64,000 nucleotides of DNA from Coleophoma eucalyptorum. Lineage: Eukaryota > Ascomycota > Leotiomycetes > Helotiales > Dermateaceae. The position numbers and the translations under genes are program-made. The stretch lies in contig JALRME010000052.1 of the NCBI GenBank assembly GCA_026120035.1, positions 62,001 through 126,000 of the forward strand, given 5' to 3'. Positions within the stretch are counted from its first letter, which is position 1; each line of letters starts with the position of its first letter. Shown one piece after another: positions 45,754-57,123 of the stretch. Below the pieces are notes generated by a model. The model did no database searches and was not told the origin of the DNA. It saw only the letters and a list, made by a program, of their open reading frames with translations.

Positions 45754-47243
45754 ATGTTTAATCAAGGAGTCCACACATATCCATGTCTAAATGATATCAC
45801 TTATACCAAACTTGCAGATAATCAGCTTCCCCTAAGCCCGGTTCTCAGCATTCTCCGACTGAGCATCTCTCCAGATGTCGACATTAATGACCAATCCCAA
45901 TCAGTGTCCAAGTTATGGCGGAATTCTTTGGAGTTTTTGTCGACCATTCCAGGTTTTAGAAGTCTTCACTGGGCAGTGGAACACCAAGAGCCACCCCAGA
46001 ATATTATTCTCCTAATCCAGTGGGAGAATGGACTTTCATGGAAAGAATTCCAATCCTCTTTGGGCTTCAGTCTTCTGCTGGGCTACCTGAACAAATATTC
46101 TTTCAACCGCAATCTCCAGTTGAAGCTTCCAACCCAAATCGCAGACTCAGACTGCATACTTGAGCTGGTATCATACCAGTTTTTTACTGATGCTACCGGC
46201 GCAAATAGGGTCGGATCAAATGAAGAGAAAAATGACTTTCAGACCAAGTGGCAGTCAATATTTCAGAGCCTGAGCTCCGACACTCAATCCCCAGAACTAC
46301 TCTCATCGTGTAGTGGTTGGCTAGAGAGAGATTACAAGTCTGAGAATTTGTATTTTGTTGGCCTTCTGTTTTGGAAGACTGAAGCGAAACCATATAACCT
46401 GCAGCAAATACTAACGACGAATACTGATATAAGGAATCAAGTTGCAGCGCTCTCAGACGAGGCCAATATAGTTATTTCTACCCTGACACAAGATTTACAA
46501 TATGGAAACCAAAACACTTTGAAGCCGCAGGAGTCGGTTGATATACTGGCACCTATGATAAAAATTATGAGAACGCTATTTTTAAGACTCCTATTAGTCG
46601 GAGCTATCTCCGGAAGGACACGGTAATTCCAGTGAATTTAGATCCAGCTCATCTGAAAACTGCGGAAAGCGTAAGATCGAAACAAAGGATCGCTCCTGGC
46701 CCTGCCGGTGGCTGGTATGCCATGGGAGCTATCAGCCAGCATAATTTACCTTCGAGTTCATGTCCTATGGGAAAAAGTAGCATTATAATTATCTCTTTCT
46801 GTACGAAGATAGGAAATCCTTATGTGGATAAGCTTTTTCTGGAGTTGCGGGTCAAGATCTGGAAACTCGGAGATTCTCCTAGTGTCCGCTGGGGCATTGA
46901 CGGTGATAACCAGGGCTGGTATAGTAAGGTTTCATTGCTTGTCGGTAAGTAAAGTGTTCTCAATCTATCTATGTTTCTTCATTACAAAGGACAATCAATT
47001 GGCAGGAGTAATAACATTTGAAACAGGTATGAATTTCACAGAAGAGTTACAACAGCAGTTCACCGAGCTAGTGGATAAATTCGTTGTCGAGTGTGACGAC
47101 TTGATTCAAGGTCTATCTCAAAGGCAACTCCTTTGTCCAACCAAGCTGGATCAATTTCAAAACCTAGAAATAATAACTTTCTATGTGCCGTCGATCGAAT
47201 CTGATAAAGGGGCATTTGAGTATGCGTATAGTAATTTTCTCTA
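45754..47243 (+). pseudogene. two-domain dimeric alpha/beta-barrel (ABM-like) protein, probably frameshifted
   Basis: Opening frame MFNQGVHTYPCLNDITYTKL (45754) gives a first ABM-like domain: ILRLSISPDVDINDQSQSVS, then IPGFRSLHWAVEHQEPPQNI, LLIQWENGLSWKEFQSS. A second copy is in ELVSYQFFTDATG with CSGWLERDYKSENLYFVGLL. Near 46550 the frame must shift by one base to continue YDKNYENAIFKTPISRSYL, PGPAGGWYAMGAISQHNLP. Then VRWGIDGDNQGWYSKVSLLVG joins across a good intron (about 46948-47010) to GVITFETGMNFTEELQQQ and ends at 47243. Such proteins are small, cytosolic and of unknown role in fungi; ABM identity rests on the 'PGFxxxxWxxxxxxP' and 'IQWxxxxxWKEF' pattern only. Confidence 0.5.
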
Positions 47244-47336
47244 GTATGTTAACCCTTAGCTTTTCTTTTGTCAAACTCACTACATACCTTATACGAGACA
47301 TAATTACAGCTTGTTCGTCTCAACCACTATGTCTGA

Positions 47337-47663
47337 TTGTTCCAATTATTTCTCAAAATACAAATTAATAGAATGTTTAGTACAACCATCCCCCAGGTCT
47401 ATGATGGAGCAAATCTCACTTTCAGGCCAGCTCTACAATCGATAGCGCATGGCTGGCACGAGGATATAATTATGCGAGGAGAGCCTCCAGTGCCGGCACA
47501 GAAGTATACCGGGACCTTTTCATGGTCAAATCTAGCAGCTCGTAATGAATGGTACAGCGAATATGTTCGTGAAGCTCAAATACACACTTCCAGAACCTCT
47601 AGTCTAATCTTTCAGACCAAAACGTTGGGGGCGCGGGTATGGCTGGTAGTCAGTTATTTATAG
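47337..47663 (+). other. possible third ABM-like domain fragment
   Basis: The frame contains GWHEDIIMRGEPPVPAQKYT and FSWSNLAARNEWYSEYVREA, which resemble another alpha/beta-barrel unit following the gene above. It may be a 3' exon of that gene or a separate relic; the splice joining it is not clear. Confidence 0.35.
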
Positions 47664-48281
47664 AACTTATAGAAGGCTTGTATCCTAATAGGAAGGTCGT
47701 TTCGTGTGACAGGATTATCGCATTAGTTTTCGGGGTGCGGGGAAGGTGCTCAATAGGTCAGTGTGAGAACCCGTACGGGCCGATAATTGAATCCGATATG
47801 TTGACTTTGATCAAGTCGCCTTATAAAGTCCGGGCTCAGGAAACATAGTGGCTTCCCTTCTGCTTCGGGTGGTAGGTGGGATGACTAGATTCGCCCGAAC
47901 AGCTTCATAGAGATTCAAGGATTCTATCATTTGATATGCAGAGGACAAGACAAGCAATTTAGTAGAAGCGAGAAGAATTATACTATAAAATGAATTATAA
48001 TACACCGTGCGAGATGCTCGTCAATTTCAAGAAGCGTTATGCTCCAAAAGGAGAGGCTTTAATCTTGCATAATTTCTTGGCAAGCTCGGAAATAGTATTA
48101 AAAACGATGGAGGAAAGTAAATAGAAGCTAAATTTTGAGACGCATGTACGGATTAGACTTCACTATTGGATTTATAGACCTAAATTATTTTTTCGGTGCG
48201 TTGCTGCTTAATTCTTATTGTAAGTCACCTGCAGATCTACTCGAGAATATTCATCATAGTATAACATGTTTGTGAAGTAAA
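47664..48281. other. intergenic, no gene recognised
   Basis: No family-like frame. Confidence 0.4.
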
Positions 48282-48586
48282 CGTTGGAATATAGATATAC
48301 CACCTGCACGTGAGGTAACATCTTTACACCACTTGCATAAATTGGTATATCGCTACACCACGTTATATGTGCATACATTTGGAATATCGCTATACCACTT
48401 GCTTGTTCCCGTGTTTGCGCTCAAATGCAAACAATCCAACTGTATTAATACGGAGGTCGAATCGATACCCAATAGGGGTATTTATAAGACCTCCATCACA
48501 CTCACTTAGAGAATCATCTACATTTTACCTTACCACTTTGACCTGTCTATTATAGTTGAAATAGGAGGTATATAGATCATCCAACA
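48282..48586 (+). repeat. solo LTR, Copia-like family, copy D (long form), perfect target duplication
   Basis: CGTTGG at 48282 (first base changed from T) to CCAACA at 48586; flanks GTAAA (48277-48281) and GTAAA (48587-48591) are identical. 305 bp. Inside, a ~45-bp unit 'ttggaatatcgctataccacttgc' recurs three times with changes (48284, about 48341, 48379), which may explain the length difference from copies A and C. Confidence 0.85.
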
Positions 48587-48591
48587 GTAAA

Positions 48592-48816
48592 CATAAGAAT
48601 ATTTTAAGCACGCAGGTGCCTACCAGTGAATATAGTGTCCAATTATTGTCCCGTGAAACTTGCGAGAGCTCGATTGGCATGCGTAGCCTCGTTATGGAAA
48701 TACATATGCAATAGTACGAAGCCTGAGTAAGAGTGCGAACATTCTGAAACTATATTATTTATATGAACTTGAGTGACTCTTTGCTGAAGAGTATTAGAGA
48801 ATTTATTGAGTTGAGT
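48592..48816. other. intergenic spacer
   Basis: Nothing recognised; 3' flank of the hydrolase. Confidence 0.4.
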
Positions 48817-49817
48817 CTAAACATTTGTTACATCTAGAAGCTCATCTAACATTCTATCCTCCTGTCCTAGGAAGATAGAAATGTGCCCCTGACCTGGTAT
48901 AAGATGTTTGCTAAGGTTTTCTTGGGGCAAGTGTTGAGCCAGCCACTCTCCATGAGCATATGGTACCATCTTATCTTCAGTTCCTTGGTAAAGTAGTATT
49001 GGAACTTTGATCTCGCTAAGCTCGAAGCCCCACGGCTTGATGGAGGACATAGTGTCATCCACCCAGCCATCAGGACTAACTTTGAGGCCTTCATGGAATG
49101 TATCCAACATGTACTGCCCAATTTCAGTATTCTTGGTCAATGCTTCCTTGTCAACATCAGGGAGGAGACTAGACATCGCTTCTATTAATCCAGCGACGTC
49201 CCCTTTCAGCATTTCAATTCTCATGGCCCCGCAAAACTTCTGTAGTTCTTCTTCGCCACGTAAAGCAGCGTTGAATTCTTCGATATCTGTTTTAAGTTAG
49301 GAGTTATGAAGTGTCGCAAAGTCTCATGATTCAAAGCCCTGCTTACTGTCTTCGCCCTGGCCAGCTAAAAAGTCTAGCCCTTCAGCATCATATGGGGCTA
49401 CACCTGCAACGCATACCGCTGCAATACAACCTTGCAACCGAGCTGCACAAGCTAGAGAATGCGGGCCTATTGTTTAAGATTAGTCTTACTTGATATCAGA
49501 TGGGGTACAGATCACATGCCACCACCGCTCCAACCGCCGACAAGACAACGCTCTACGCCCAAATGTTCGTTAAGAGCTTGTATATCTGCGACGGAATCGA
49601 CGACTTGTCCTCCCTGCTTCCTTGTAGAGTCGCCGTATCCTGCTCTGGAAAGAGTTATGACCCTAATTCCTTTCTTCTCGCAGGCAGCTGCAAGACTCGG
49701 GACTGGCATATATGCCCCAGGAGTCCCATGGATCCAGATAAGGGGAAAGCCGTCTTTAGCACCAGAGACAAAATAATCTAGATTACGCCCATCTGGAAGT
49801 TTAAGTTGCTGGGCCAT
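48817..49817 (-). CDS. alpha/beta hydrolase, with a GC-AG intron
   Basis: Exons 49817-49520, 49466-49347 and 49286-48817 give 295 residues in phase. Start [20 protein letters not shown]; oxyanion HGTPG motif in [13 protein letters not shown]; nucleophile elbow GGWSGGGPH, with the Ser and the last Gly-Pro-His joined by the first splice; Asp in [19 protein letters not shown]; catalytic His in PGQGHISIF. This is a complete Ser-His-Asp hydrolase of the size of fungal proline-iminopeptidase-like or esterase proteins; substrate unknown. The first intron (49467-49519) fits only with a GCATGT donor and a TAG acceptor. A GT donor three codons earlier would delete conserved glycines. The second intron is ordinary GTAAGC...CAG. 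Confidence 0.87.
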
Positions 49818-51348
49818 GGCTAGCTTGGCGTGCTGGGCTGATACGGAGATTATAAGGAAGGGTTAAAATTTCAGGAATGATGTGTCCTCTTCCACCACCA
49901 GGCAGAATTGAGTGATTTTATACTCTGATAAATAAGCTAGTGACTACCCCTGCTTTAAGAGTGCTGGAGTACGGTTACCAAGCTTTTTCCCTCCATAATC
50001 GTAAAGCTTAGTGGTACGGAGTACCTGTCGGTGTTTCGGCCCTCAATAAACTTTCAGAACACCGACGGATATGTGACATAAGCACTAGGCTCAGAATGTG
50101 CTGGGAAAATTGACCTCCTTCCTTTTGCGTCTACCTCCAATAAACAAACGTCATTGCTTCTGTGTAGCCGAAGACTAGAACCTATATAACAACTGTGTCG
50201 TCTGTACATACAGATACTAAGCCAAGTAGTAACGTTTAAAAGCCTCCTTTGCGCCTCATAATAGAAGTGAAGCGTCACGAGTTTAGACTCTGGATTCTAC
50301 ATTAGGTAAAGATGCAAAAGCTGCCAACCATGGTCGTATAGCTCTACCACTAGCAGATCTCTGTGCCAGTAGGGGTGTCATTTCAGGCAGTTGGAGATCG
50401 GTCATGATCAGCAATTCTGCAAGTGACCCTGGAATCAAGTTAGGGCCACTTTTGCTATTCAAGTAAAATCACTAAAAGCAAATTATGACTTTTCTATAGT
50501 TAGTCGTTACCGGTATCTTAGCTTATATATTTTACATTTGCCGAACAATCAAGTATATTGCTTGAGTTATCTTGCATATAACCACCCTACTGGGTTGTTA
50601 TTTGATGTATTTAACAAAAGTTTTGTTCTATATTCTTTCTATGCTCAAAGTACTCTGTACATCATACTATATAATTCATAAATTGAAAGGGTCAAGGAAG
50701 AGTCTATAAGAGTTTCATTGCAGTCGATGCACTATCTCATAGCTTGTGTTATAATGCGTATAGAGGCTAGCGCACCTCTCGCTTTTAAATAGCCTGGTAA
50801 GGATCGTAATCGGACAGGGTAATTACTTGGTATAACAGGTCTTTCATAAGAACAAGGGTATTTCCGTACCCGTTGCTAGGAAAATGAGCCGGAACCTTAT
50901 TGAGCATCCACATTTAATTTACATGAGAGTGCGTGCACGGTTAGTTGGGTTCGTTTGACGTCATTGAAATTGACATGTACATATATCACCTCCAGACCAC
51001 CTTTAGGCATGATAGTTCTTGCAAACATAGTAACTAATCAGGGCTCGTTTGAAGCCAATTGTTATAACGCGCTCTTATTTACCTTTATTGGATGTCATTA
51101 AATTAGAATGGTTTTATTACACTTTGTGTTAATCCGACCTAGATCTTAAAATTGATCGCCAGGCCGATGTCGAGCGATAGGCGATCTTAGTGCTTATTTG
51201 ATATGTCACTGTCCTGACAAGCTATACGGCTAGCTAATATATAAGAGTTTCCATCCCACTCAAGAGGGAAAAGTTTTCCATTCCCTTCTTACTACGCTCC
51301 TCACCATATCTGAACGAAGTACACCTCTTCACAGAACAGTCATATACG
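49818..51348. other. intergenic, gene-poor
   Basis: 1.5 kb with one unrecognised minus-strand frame (50054-50278). A probable TATA (ATATATAAGAG near 51236) lies about 110 bp before the GH105 start. Confidence 0.45.
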
Positions 51349-52850
51349 ATGTATATCTCGACATTCCTCTCCCTCTTGCATTTTGGTGTCGCAACTGCTT
51401 TTCTCAAGGAGCGTGTGGCTAGCCGTTATGCCAGCCTTAATTCCATTCCAGGAGCGCAGGCGATGCTCGAAAGCATTATCGAGCGGGAGCAAGGCGTCAC
51501 ACTGAGCTCGTCTGTAAAGACTAGTGTTATTGAGAGTGGTTTATTGCTGATGGGTATCAACGCGGTGTTGGAGGGTATGAATTTGAGTCTTGTGCAAAAG
51601 GCCAAATATGAAGCATATCAAGAAATAGTCATCTCCGGTACCATTCCATCGCTGTTAAATGTCACAGCAGATAAGGCCACTCCGCTAGATGAGTTCAGCG
51701 TGGGGACACAGCTTATCAAACAGTAAGTTGGCGATAATGAACATTTGTAGCAATATAACAACGGATCGGTTTCTAATTTCCCCAAGATATCGTAAGACCG
51801 GAAATGAGACTTTACTAGCTCCTATTCAGAGCTTGCATCAAGCCGATCTTATACGAAATCGTCAGCTCGATGGTAGGTTTGAAGTTAAATTCCTTCTTTC
51901 ACATGATCATACCTCCAATTCCGCAGAGATATAGCACGATATATCATTTACACCTCAACCTAGGTTCTTACTGGTACTATATCTACACCAACGTCACAAC
52001 TCAAGATGGCCTCTTCTCCATCCCCTCCTTCCACTCCCTCTACGCGCGTGAGTTTGACGAAGAAGGTGCCTTGGCTGCTTATGATACAGCTGCACTTCAG
52101 TTTTCTAATATTGTTGATCGCTGCCTTGCCAAATCCACCAATCTGCTTTACCACGGCTACGATCCCACCTACCGTTTTCCCACTTGGGGCAACCTCACTG
52201 CTCGTGGCCATTCCCAGAGTATTTGGGGCCGGGCTGTTGGATGGACATGTACAGGTCTTCTTAGTACCCTCGAAGCGATTCCTGATTTGCCGGCCACCCA
52301 AGCAGTGCGAAAGGAGCTGCTCAGTATCTTCGCCCAGCTTATGACCGCACTCGTCAGGACACAAGATATGTCAGGGGCTTGGTGGCAAGTGATGAATATG
52401 CCCAATCGCACAGGCAATTACCTTGAATCGAGTGCGACCGGACTCTTTGCACACGCGATGCTGCGCGGCACACGCTTGGGGTACTTAGGTACCCTGGAAA
52501 GCAGAGAGAATGGTGACGCGTTTACTATGGAACAGTATAAGACGAGCGCGGAAAAGGCGTATGCGTGGCTATTAGAGAACGCAATTCTGGAACTTGGAAA
52601 TGGAACTGTCGGGTATAATTTAACAGTGGATGTGTGTTCCATTAATTCCACAACAGGCTTTGAGGTTGGAAATCATTCATTTTTCACCCCTTTCTTACAT
52701 AAGTTGCTCGTTAATGCGCTCGAGCCTTTTTGGATGTTTAATAACACAATGCGATAGTATTATGTTACACAACCACTGAAGCAAAACGGTCTGCTCGGCG
52801 AAGTTGGGTTCATGCTCACTGACGTCGAAAGGGAACTCGCCAAAATGTAA
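51349..52850 (+). CDS. glycoside hydrolase family 105 (unsaturated rhamnogalacturonyl hydrolase-like), secreted
   Basis: Exons 51349-51722, 51787-51872, 51964-52664 and 52758-52850 are all in phase and give 417 residues. MYISTFLSLLHFGVATAF is a signal peptide. The (alpha/alpha)6-barrel motifs are visible: IKQYRKTGNETLL across splice 1; SYWYYIYTNVTTQDGLFSIP, with the general-acid Asp in QDGLF; YHGYDPTYRFPTW; SIWGRAVGWTCTGLLSTLE; QDMSGAWWQVMN; YLESSATGLFAHAMLRG; and the end NGLLGEVGFMLTDVERE. The enzyme removes the unsaturated sugar left by rhamnogalacturonan lyases, so it belongs to pectin breakdown outside the cell. Several N-glycosylation sequons occur. Complete, with no lesion seen. Confidence 0.9.
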
Positions 52851-53075
52851 TATATCTTGACTGAAAATGCATCAATATCATTTATGTATTACCAACATCT
52901 TCCTTTCTCGCAGAGTATGAAGATGAAAAGTTATGTATTATAGAGATTTCCTTGGATCTCATCCTTAGTGAGATAGAACGAATACGACCGTAGCTACAGA
53001 TGATATAGGCATATTGGAGGATATTCAATCATAACCTATCCATATTTTAGTCTACTTGAGTTCCTCTCCGCACAA
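52851..53075. other. short intergenic spacer
   Basis: Between convergent genes; nothing recognised. Confidence 0.4.
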
Positions 53076-54297
53076 CTAGCTAAGCGCAACTACTGCAGTA
53101 ATAATAGCAACCAAAACTAATCATTATCAGCTTGAACTTTGAAAGACTGTATTGCCCTACTTACCTCCACCGGCAGTTGCGATATATGTAGCAATTACCC
53201 AGGCTTCTTCTGGATTGTCAAACCTTACCATGTACCAGATTCCTATGGCAAGGCTGAGAGCCACCGGTGTGCTGGCAAGCGCCATAATTCTGTAGGACGA
53301 CCACGACATTAGTAATTGCAAAGAGTATACCCCTTCCTTAGAGTCATATGTATCCGAGTTCAACTGTTTATGGATCCAAGGCTTCCATGCTTCGTTGATA
53401 CGCGCATCCTCTCGTGCTTTCGCATAGCCAAAACTATCTGCGTATAGCTGCACCAGTGCGTTCTCAGTCCGCTCATCAATCCTAACTTGAGAATGAAAGC
53501 CGTCTACTGTGTGGCACTATGATCTAGTTAGTAGATGCAAAATCAAGTGATGCATTGATTTTAGTTCATGGCCAGGAGTTTAAATTCCATACCCGGTAAA
53601 TCGAGAACCCGGAAACATATTTTAACGAAAAGATTGCTGCGGGACCTAGAAGTGCTTTGGTTCCTGAGCGAATAGCCTCGCACAAGTCCCGTTCTGGCCA
53701 TATAGGTATGTTTATCTCGTCTGGAGCTGTGGTGTGCTTGCGAAACTTGCCAAGAATAAGATAAGTTGGGCCTAATTGGCTTCCAGCTGATGTAAGGGCC
53801 CCCCGGTTATACACAGCATCGTGATCCTGTGGTTGCTCTCGGGCGCAGAGAATTGGCCTTAGTATCGTATCTCCTATGGCCATGCCAATTCTAGCACGCC
53901 CTAACTGGATCGAATCACTACCAGTACGTTCCAGATAGTCATTAATATATGCTGTTGTCATCCGTGATGTTGGTAGATTCCAGCTGAGCACCTCATCTAA
54001 CTCGGCCACGGGTTCATCATCCTCTCGATTAGGAACTCTAGTAAGAGAATCCTGATGGCGGATAAAACGAAGACCACCACCATTGGGAGAGAAAAGAGTA
54101 CTCCATGATCCGGTTTCACTAAAGCGAGGGATTTTGAAATTACGCTGAGCGAACTTGGTTGCTTGAAGAAGCTTGTTACGAGGCTGTTGTGTAGTGGCTA
54201 ATGCTGGAGAACTACGATTAGGCTGCTCAGGAGGAGGTGTCTGATGTTGCGGAGTCTGAACTGAGGACGTCGGCTGCGATTCTGTTTCATTGGCCAT
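53076..54297 (-). CDS. fungal protein with C-terminal two-helix membrane domain, function unknown
   Basis: Exons 54297-53593, 53516-53165 and 53092-53076 give 357 residues in phase. The N-terminal ~60 residues are disordered and rich in Gln, Pro and Thr. A conserved-looking middle follows: GLRFIRHQDSLTRVPNREDD, RARIGMAIGDTILRPILCAR, AVYNRGALTSAGSQLGPTYL, INIPIWPERDLCEAIRSGTK, and across splice 1 YVSGFSIYR-CHTVDGF. Two membrane helices close the protein (IMALASTPVALSLAIGIWYM and EEAWVIATYIATAGG). I know this layout from unnamed fungal proteins only. The tiny last exon (GVVALS) depends on a good GTAAGT...GCAG intron; without it the protein simply ends two residues later. Confidence 0.75.
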
Positions 54298-55610
54298 AGT
54301 GCGAAATTCAATCTGTGTAGTGGTAGGTTGGCAGTCTAGTTTAAACCTTACGAGAAGTTATCCTCCCAACTGGAAGGCTCCAGCGACTCAATTCGCGCGC
54401 GTGTGCGAGTTGACTGAGCTCGCTCCACCAGAAGGAACAAGTGACCTGATTGGAAGAGCTACAGCCTCCACGGAGAGTAAGCTTTGCGGGTTTATTATGG
54501 CAGGTGGGTTCGTTCTTTGAGGGGTCGCGATTGCAGAGAACAGGAACAAAAATGAATTATACACAATTCTGCAAGATCAAAGGATAAGCCTCGGAAAGGG
54601 AATAACGAGTGGAAGTCTGGCCCGTTCGTGGCTGCTCGGAGGTGGCTGGCTCCAATGAATTCCGCAGAGCCCCCTGATCATTGGGATTGATTGATGCTGA
54701 AGCAAAGCACCCACTTCCGTATCACGTAAGATTTGTTGTGGAATTCGGGCAAGGGACTCTGCTGGCGGTTGGCGGTTGGCGGTTGGGGATTTGGTAAGCG
54801 AGGCTGAACGAGTAAACATGTGGAGGGAGGTGTGATTTTACCTTTTTAACACACATTTACGTCTATAACAACAGTATCTCGCTTCAGGAACAGAGCAGAA
54901 CCTCCATCTTCCAACAGCAAGAGTTGCCGTTATGAACCGTAGCCTACTCATCTGACGGTCCCGTCTAGGTAGGACATTTAGAATACTCTACACTAGCGTT
55001 TTTCTCTTTCATCGAAGCTGCCACTGGTGTTCGCCTTACACTCATTGTGCAAGATCTGAGCTAGGAAAGAATTTCGGCATGAAGTAAGAATCTCTCGCGA
55101 TAAATTCAAAGTAATCATGGAGCTCGAGATTTGCAGCCTATTTTTAGCAGTTTATGAACTGCGCGAATCTTGATGTTCTTATGCTAACGTGTTGAATATT
55201 CTCCAAATTGAGAGCGGAGATGACACGAGTTTGAAGAGGTATGGTGTTATTGCTTATGAATAGAATAGAGCATAGAGGACTTTCTGGATTTGTTTGCCAT
55301 TTTGTCGACTGAACATTTCCAGCCAGCTCAGCTTCTGATAGTATCCGTGAGCGGTTAGGTCCCAGGAGTGAGGATTACACGTTGACACCTATCACTAGGG
55401 ACTTGGTTCTAGCTATGTGTATCTAAATATCAGGTGCTACGCTGGTACAAAAAGAAGTGCGCAACTGATGATTGGAACACCATAAGTACCAGTCTTTCAA
55501 GAGTCCTTCATAACCTAAATTCTCTAGACCCCCACGAAGGTCAATCATTTGTTTAACCCCAGCAATATGAGCATTGTATTCCGCCTGGCTGTCCCTATTC
55601 TGTATATCCT
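54298..55610. other. intergenic, no gene recognised
   Basis: Includes a 7-bp tandem repeat 'ggcggtt', about three copies at 54764-54786. It is probably the promoter region of the gene to the left plus gene-free DNA. Confidence 0.45.
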
Positions 55611-56190
55611 TCAGCTATCTGAAATTGGCAGGACGGAAACAGAACATACGACATTGAAGCTCATCGTCATAAATATGACAGAAAGAATATCTTCATCGGA
55701 GATTTCAGATGATGTTGAAAGGTGCTTGCCAATAGTTTGGATAGCGGCAAGTTTCATAGGCAAGCAGGTGCTTGACGGTACCTGGCGATAGTCTAGTTCT
55801 AGTTGAGCTGCATACATTCGAGCTCCTAAAAATAGTGCTGTATAAAGCACCGGTGGGTATTCACACGCGCTATAAAATAAATGAGGGCTTAGGTAGCGAG
55901 GACGGTTATTTCCCAGGGAATTTAAGCGTGCCATGAAAAGAAGGTCGACTTTAAAGACACCATTAGCGATTGTCCCGTAAGAACAAGAGCTCAAAAAGTA
56001 TAAGAAAGAGAAGGACTATAAACGTCTCAAAATAACGGTTATAACTTTCCTTGAGTAATCAAAAATTACAAAATCATTCTGGGCAAGATAATTGAATGTC
56101 TATACTTACAGTTCCGGAACAAATATTCAGTAACACTACCACCTTGAGCGGGAAGCAGGCCCTCCAGTGGGCGTTCCATTCGTAACCCAG
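55611..56190 (-). pseudogene. fragment of a fungal transcription-factor-like protein (C-terminal regulatory region)
   Basis: A minus-strand exon reads GLRMERPLEGLLPAQGGSVT, EYLFRNC (about 56190-56115) to a good GTAAGT donor; downstream MARLNSLGNNRPRYLSPHLF, ALFLGARMYAAQLELDYRQV and MKLAAIQTIGKHLSTSSEIS, DEDILSVIFMTMSFNVV run to about 55650. This resembles the C-terminal 'fungal-specific transcription factor' region of Zn2Cys6 proteins. There is no zinc cluster, and the frame ends abruptly. Treated as a truncated relic. Confidence 0.5.
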
Positions 56191-57123
56191 CCTATAGTCA
56201 TAAAAAAGCCTCATTAGTTTGAGGAGTTTTACATTATATATAGTAAATTGAGGATTAATGGTACCCTTCGATCTCCATGCAACGCCAGGTTTAAGAACCT
56301 ATTGTACGAAACAGACTCCAGGGGCTTTTGTCGAGTCACTTGGAAGGTTGGTGGCAGCTGTTTTGAAGGTGACTGATCCTCTAATGGGGAAGTATTTAAA
56401 GGTATGTTCAGGTCCACATGTGGCGGTGATGAGGGACGACAAGAGTTTTGATAACCACGACGCAAGCATAAATCGCATGGAAACTTGCGATTGCACTGAA
56501 AGCATGCATGATTAGTGAATATTCAGACTTGGAGATCAAGGAAAAATTACTTTCTTCTTGTTTATATGGCAACGAATACAGGAGAGAATAGCGCGATGCC
56601 TGGTGTACAGCTTGTTTGACTCCATGGTCACCCCAGGACTTGCAGGAGACTGCATAGTAGAATGTCAAATTTCGATTGTGATTACAGTCTTGAATATGCG
56701 CAGATAGGATATTTATGATAAAATACACTTAGTGTACTGTCTCTATGGGTAATATAGACATAACACTTTACAACGACGTGGTGAGAGCGGCTTACCTTTT
56801 GTCAGCCTGCCCAGCCTCATTACATATACGATAGTCATTCGGGCCAATAAGAGTAAGTGAGCGGTGATAAGTGGATCCTCGAGTTAAAAATACAGTAAGC
56901 ATCTTAAATAGTGTTTGATTTTAGATGATTGGTTGGCAGAATACTTCGAAATCAGGCCCCGGTCCTTGGCATATGTTTGCACCCCTAACGTGTATATCTC
57001 CCAAAACAAATGCAATAGCCACCAAGAGACTTTGCTATCAAGTCGGGTCGTACCTCCTCCTTATCCATAAAATAATGTGAACCAATTCATTTCTGTTGAG
57101 CGTATGCTGGAATAACGTAGGTG
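56191..57123. other. intergenic with one unidentified frame
   Basis: Plus-strand 56258-56515 (MVPFDLHATPGLRTYCTKQT... then GRLVAAVLKVTDPLMGKYLK) looks like real protein sequence but I cannot name it; it may be the end of a degraded enzyme gene. Confidence 0.35.

Noticed and set aside
54577..54819. 80-residue minus-strand frame with a basic N terminus
   Set aside because: No family resemblance, and it covers the 'ggcggtt' tandem repeat.
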